From: Candidatus Tepidiaquacellales bacterium UBA6667
GTDB lineage: Bacteria; Bacteroidota; Ignavibacteria; Tepidaquicellales; Tepidaquicellaceae
Assembly (NCBI GenBank): GCA_002455255.1
Contig: DKKL01000042.1
Coordinates: 451 to 17,974 of the forward strand
DNA: 17,524 nt
Reading direction: 5' to 3'
Shown here: positions 15,776-17,524 of the stretch, piece by piece
How positions within the stretch are numbered: the stretch's first letter is position 1
How the letters are laid out: each line of letters starts with the position of its first letter
Notes under the pieces: model-generated
What the model was told of the DNA's origin: nothing
Database searches by the model: none
The model's input: the letters and a program-made list of their open reading frames with translations, nothing else
Made by a program: the position numbers and the translations under genes

Positions 15776-16435
15776 ATGCCTGAACTAATTTTAAATTATC
15801 TGTTGCTTTGTATCGTTTGTTATTTAATTGGTTCAATTCCTTTCGCATCCATTATCGTAAAAAACAGACATAAAAAAGATATAACTCAGCACGGTACAGG
15901 TAATGTAGGTGCAATGAATTCATTTGAGATTACCGGTTCTAAATCAACAGGTGTTTTGGTTTTTCTTGCTGATTTTTTGAAAGGATTAATACCAACGGTT
16001 GTAATCTTAATATTTCTTAAGATTCCTATAGAATTTTCTGTATTACCTTTAGTTTTTTTAATAGTTGGTCATTGCTTTTCCATTTTTCTTAAATTTAAAG
16101 GAGGAAGAGGATTAGCAACTGCTGCCGGTATATTTTTAATTGTTTCTTATATGATTGTTATCTTATGGAGTGTTATTTATTTTATTACATATAAAATAAA
16201 AAAAGATATTCATATTGGAAATATCGTAGCAACTTTTTTATTGCCTATTCCGGTTCTGTTTTTTGCCAACTTTTTTGTAAATAATTCTTTTGTTGATTTA
16301 AATGAGATAATTCACTCAGAACATAAAGAATTTCTATTTATTTTGACATCTTCTGTTTGTTTGATTATTTTGATAAAACACATTCAACCTTTAACCGAGA
16401 TTTTAAAAAATAAAAATATAATTAAATATAAATGA
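15776..16435 (+). CDS. plsY: Acyl-phosphate:glycerol-3-phosphate acyltransferase
   Basis: A 219-residue integral membrane enzyme that acylates glycerol-3-phosphate from acyl-phosphate, the first committed step of phospholipid synthesis. The three family motifs are present: GSIPFA (19-24), HGTGNVGAMN (39-48) and GHCFSIFLKFKGGRG (98-112). Five or so hydrophobic segments fit PlsY topology: about 5-24, 56-80, 87-105, 114-136 and 150-172, with a further one near 185-200. The length is close to the family norm of about 200. Its TGA stop overlaps the transketolase ATG (ATGA, 16432-16435), so translation of the two is probably coupled. Confidence 0.95.
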   Translation: MPELILNYLLLCIVCYLIGSIPFASIIVKNRHKKDITQHGTGNVGAMNSFEITGSKSTGVLVFLADFLKGLIPTVVILIFLKIPIEFSVLPLVFLIVGHCFSIFLKFKGGRGLATAAGIFLIVSYMIVILWSVIYFITYKIKKDIHIGNIVATFLLPIPVLFFANFFVNNSFVDLNEIIHSEHKEFLFILTSSVCLIILIKHIQPLTEILKNKNIIKYK

Positions 16436-17295
16436 ATACAAATCCATTGCTTAAAACTAAAGATGAACTTGATGAGATGGCACGCCAGATTAGACGTGAT
16501 ATTATTAATATGCTTTTGATTTCGAAATCGGGGCATTCAGGGGGTCCGCTTGGTATGTCTGATTTTTTTACGGCTCTTTATTTTAATGATATGAATTTAG
16601 ATCCTAATAACCCGTATTTCGAAAACAGAGATTATTTTTTCTTATCTATCGGTCATATTGCACCTGTATGGTATGCCACTTTATCAAGAAGAGGATATTA
16701 TCCAGTTGATGAAATGAAAACTCTCAGAAAAGTGAACGGCAGATTGCAAGGACATCCGGCACCTTTAAAAACACATGGACTACCGGGAGTAGAGATTGCC
16801 TCCGGTTCTCTCGGTCAAGGTTTATCAATTGCAGTTGGAACTGCATTAGGTTTGAAACTTGATAAAAAATCTAATCATGTATTTTGTATTTGTGGTGATG
16901 GTGAACTTCAGGAAGGTCAGATATGGGAAGCAGTAATGACAGCAGCTCATCATCAAACTGACAACTTGACATTAATAATAGATAAGAATGATTGTCAGAT
17001 TGATAATCGGGTTCAAAAGGTTTTAAATCTTGATCCGATGGCTGATAAATTTAAAGCATTTAATTTTAAAGTTTATGAGATTGATGGTCATGATATGGAT
17101 ATAATTTTAAAGACTTTAAAAGAGGCAAGAGGTCACAAAGGTCAGCCTACAGTTATCATTGCTAAGACCTTGATGGGAAAAGGTGTTTCTTTTATGGAAG
17201 ATAATTATAAATGGCATGGTGTTCCACCGAATGAAGAACAAGGAGCTCAGGCGTTAGAGGAATTAAAACCTACAAAATATGGAGACTTTGTTTAA
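16432..17295 (+). CDS. Transketolase, N-terminal (TPP-binding) subunit
   Basis: 287 residues, matching the N-terminal half of transketolase as encoded in split form by many bacteria. It has SKSGHSGGPLGMSD (31-44), LSIGHIAPVWYATL, GRLQGHPAP, GSLGQGLSIAVG (125-136) and the thiamine-diphosphate motif GDGELQEG (155-162) with the downstream Asn186 (GDG...N). It transfers two-carbon ketol groups in the pentose phosphate pathway and needs a C-terminal (pyrimidine-binding) partner, which is not in the next position here: a lipoprotein gene begins inside its 3' end. The partner may lie further right or elsewhere. Translation begins by ATGA overlap with plsY. Confidence 0.94.
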   Translation: MNTNPLLKTKDELDEMARQIRRDIINMLLISKSGHSGGPLGMSDFFTALYFNDMNLDPNNPYFENRDYFFLSIGHIAPVWYATLSRRGYYPVDEMKTLRKVNGRLQGHPAPLKTHGLPGVEIASGSLGQGLSIAVGTALGLKLDKKSNHVFCICGDGELQEGQIWEAVMTAAHHQTDNLTLIIDKNDCQIDNRVQKVLNLDPMADKFKAFNFKVYEIDGHDMDIILKTLKEARGHKGQPTVIIAKTLMGKGVSFMEDNYKWHGVPPNEEQGAQALEELKPTKYGDFV

Positions 17296-17524
17296 ATTTA
17301 AAATACTCTATTTATTTTTATTTTTACTTTTAGTTTCCGGATGTATGAGTTCTAAAGAATATGGTGAAGTTTATTATAAATCCATAGCTTCAGGAACGAA
17401 TGCAGGATTTTCTGAAAAATATCAAACTGTAATTTATAATAAAGATGCATTCATAAAATTATGGAATGATACATATTCAAATCACACTAACAAACCATCT
17501 ATACCTCCAATAAATTTTGAAAAC
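17279..17524 (+). CDS. Putative lipoprotein, PrcB C-terminal-domain-like (partial, runs off window)
   Basis: The open frame from ATG 17279 is uninterrupted for 82 codons to the window edge. Residues 1-21 form a lipoprotein signal peptide with lipobox LVSGC, so Cys22 should be lipidated. Then come a Y-x-S-I-A-S-G turn and VIYNKDAFIKLWNDTY, PPINFEN. This resembles the beta-rich C-terminal domain named after PrcB, a subunit associated with a Treponema protease complex. That family match is from memory and only the first part of the domain is visible, so it is tentative. It overlaps the last 17 nt of the transketolase gene (17279-17295), suggesting translational coupling. No Shine-Dalgarno is evident. 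Confidence 0.65.
   Translation, partial: METLFKFKILYLFLFLLLVSGCMSSKEYGEVYYKSIASGTNAGFSEKYQTVIYNKDAFIKLWNDTYSNHTNKPSIPPINFEN

Noticed and set aside
15603..15848. 81-codon minus-strand frame across the DUF1460/plsY junction
   Set aside because: It overlaps two well-supported plus-strand genes and its product is a Phe/Tyr-rich low-complexity string with no motif.
1..17524. CRISPR array, insertion sequence, toxin-antitoxin, defence or biosynthetic cluster
   Set aside because: No regularly spaced repeats, transposase motifs, or signature defence or synthetase proteins were found on either strand; nearly all the DNA is explained by ordinary genes.

Overview
The window is AT-rich and gene-dense. 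It looks like a chromosomal segment of a bacterium from the Bacteroidota/Chlorobiota/Ignavibacteria side of the tree, most likely an Ignavibacteria-type lineage. The signs are three proteins ending in the same 80-residue type IX secretion (T9SS) sorting domain opened by N[YF]PNPFNP, an Rpb6-like omega subunit in the order yicC-gmk-rpoZ-coaBC, very few Shine-Dalgarno sites, and stops that are mostly TAA with TGA also used as a stop (standard code 11). This placement is inference; no marker gene was compared.

Layout. Positions 1-117 hold the 3' end of a 5S rRNA gene and its terminator, so an rRNA operon lies to the left. Positions 180-5005 are a tight plus-strand run of three exported proteins: a reprolysin-like zinc metalloprotease (T9SS), a Tat-exported phospholipase C/acid phosphatase-like phosphoesterase, and a small choice-of-anchor-J-like T9SS protein. 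A bidirectional GC hairpin separates this run from a convergent minus-strand gene (5085-7064) for a LamG plus Kelch protein that also carries a T9SS tail. Divergent from that gene is a tRNA-Arg(CCT), preceded by a 10-bp inverted repeat and followed 9 nt later by a short-chain dehydrogenase.

Positions 8060-14358 are a housekeeping stretch: LOG-family nucleotide hydrolase, YicC, guanylate kinase, RNA polymerase omega, CoaBC, type-4-like uracil-DNA glycosylase and the DnaB helicase. A minus-strand GNAT acetyltransferase overlaps the 3' end of dnaB and has no normal start codon for its conserved N-terminus. Positions 14886-17524 carry a DUF1460 cysteine amidase-like protein, PlsY, the N-terminal half of a split transketolase and, running off the window, a lipoprotein resembling the PrcB C-terminal domain.

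Functionally, the left third is about secreted hydrolases and surface proteins. The right two thirds are core metabolism and information processing (nucleotides, CoA, phospholipids, DNA repair and replication, transcription) with one cell-wall enzyme. I see no mobile element, CRISPR array, prophage, toxin-antitoxin or defence locus, and no clear undescribed multi-gene system. The points most worth a second look are the GNAT start, the inverted repeat upstream of the tRNA, the near-leaderless SDR gene behind the tRNA, the secreted hydrolase run, and a serine at the usual cysteine position in CoaBC.
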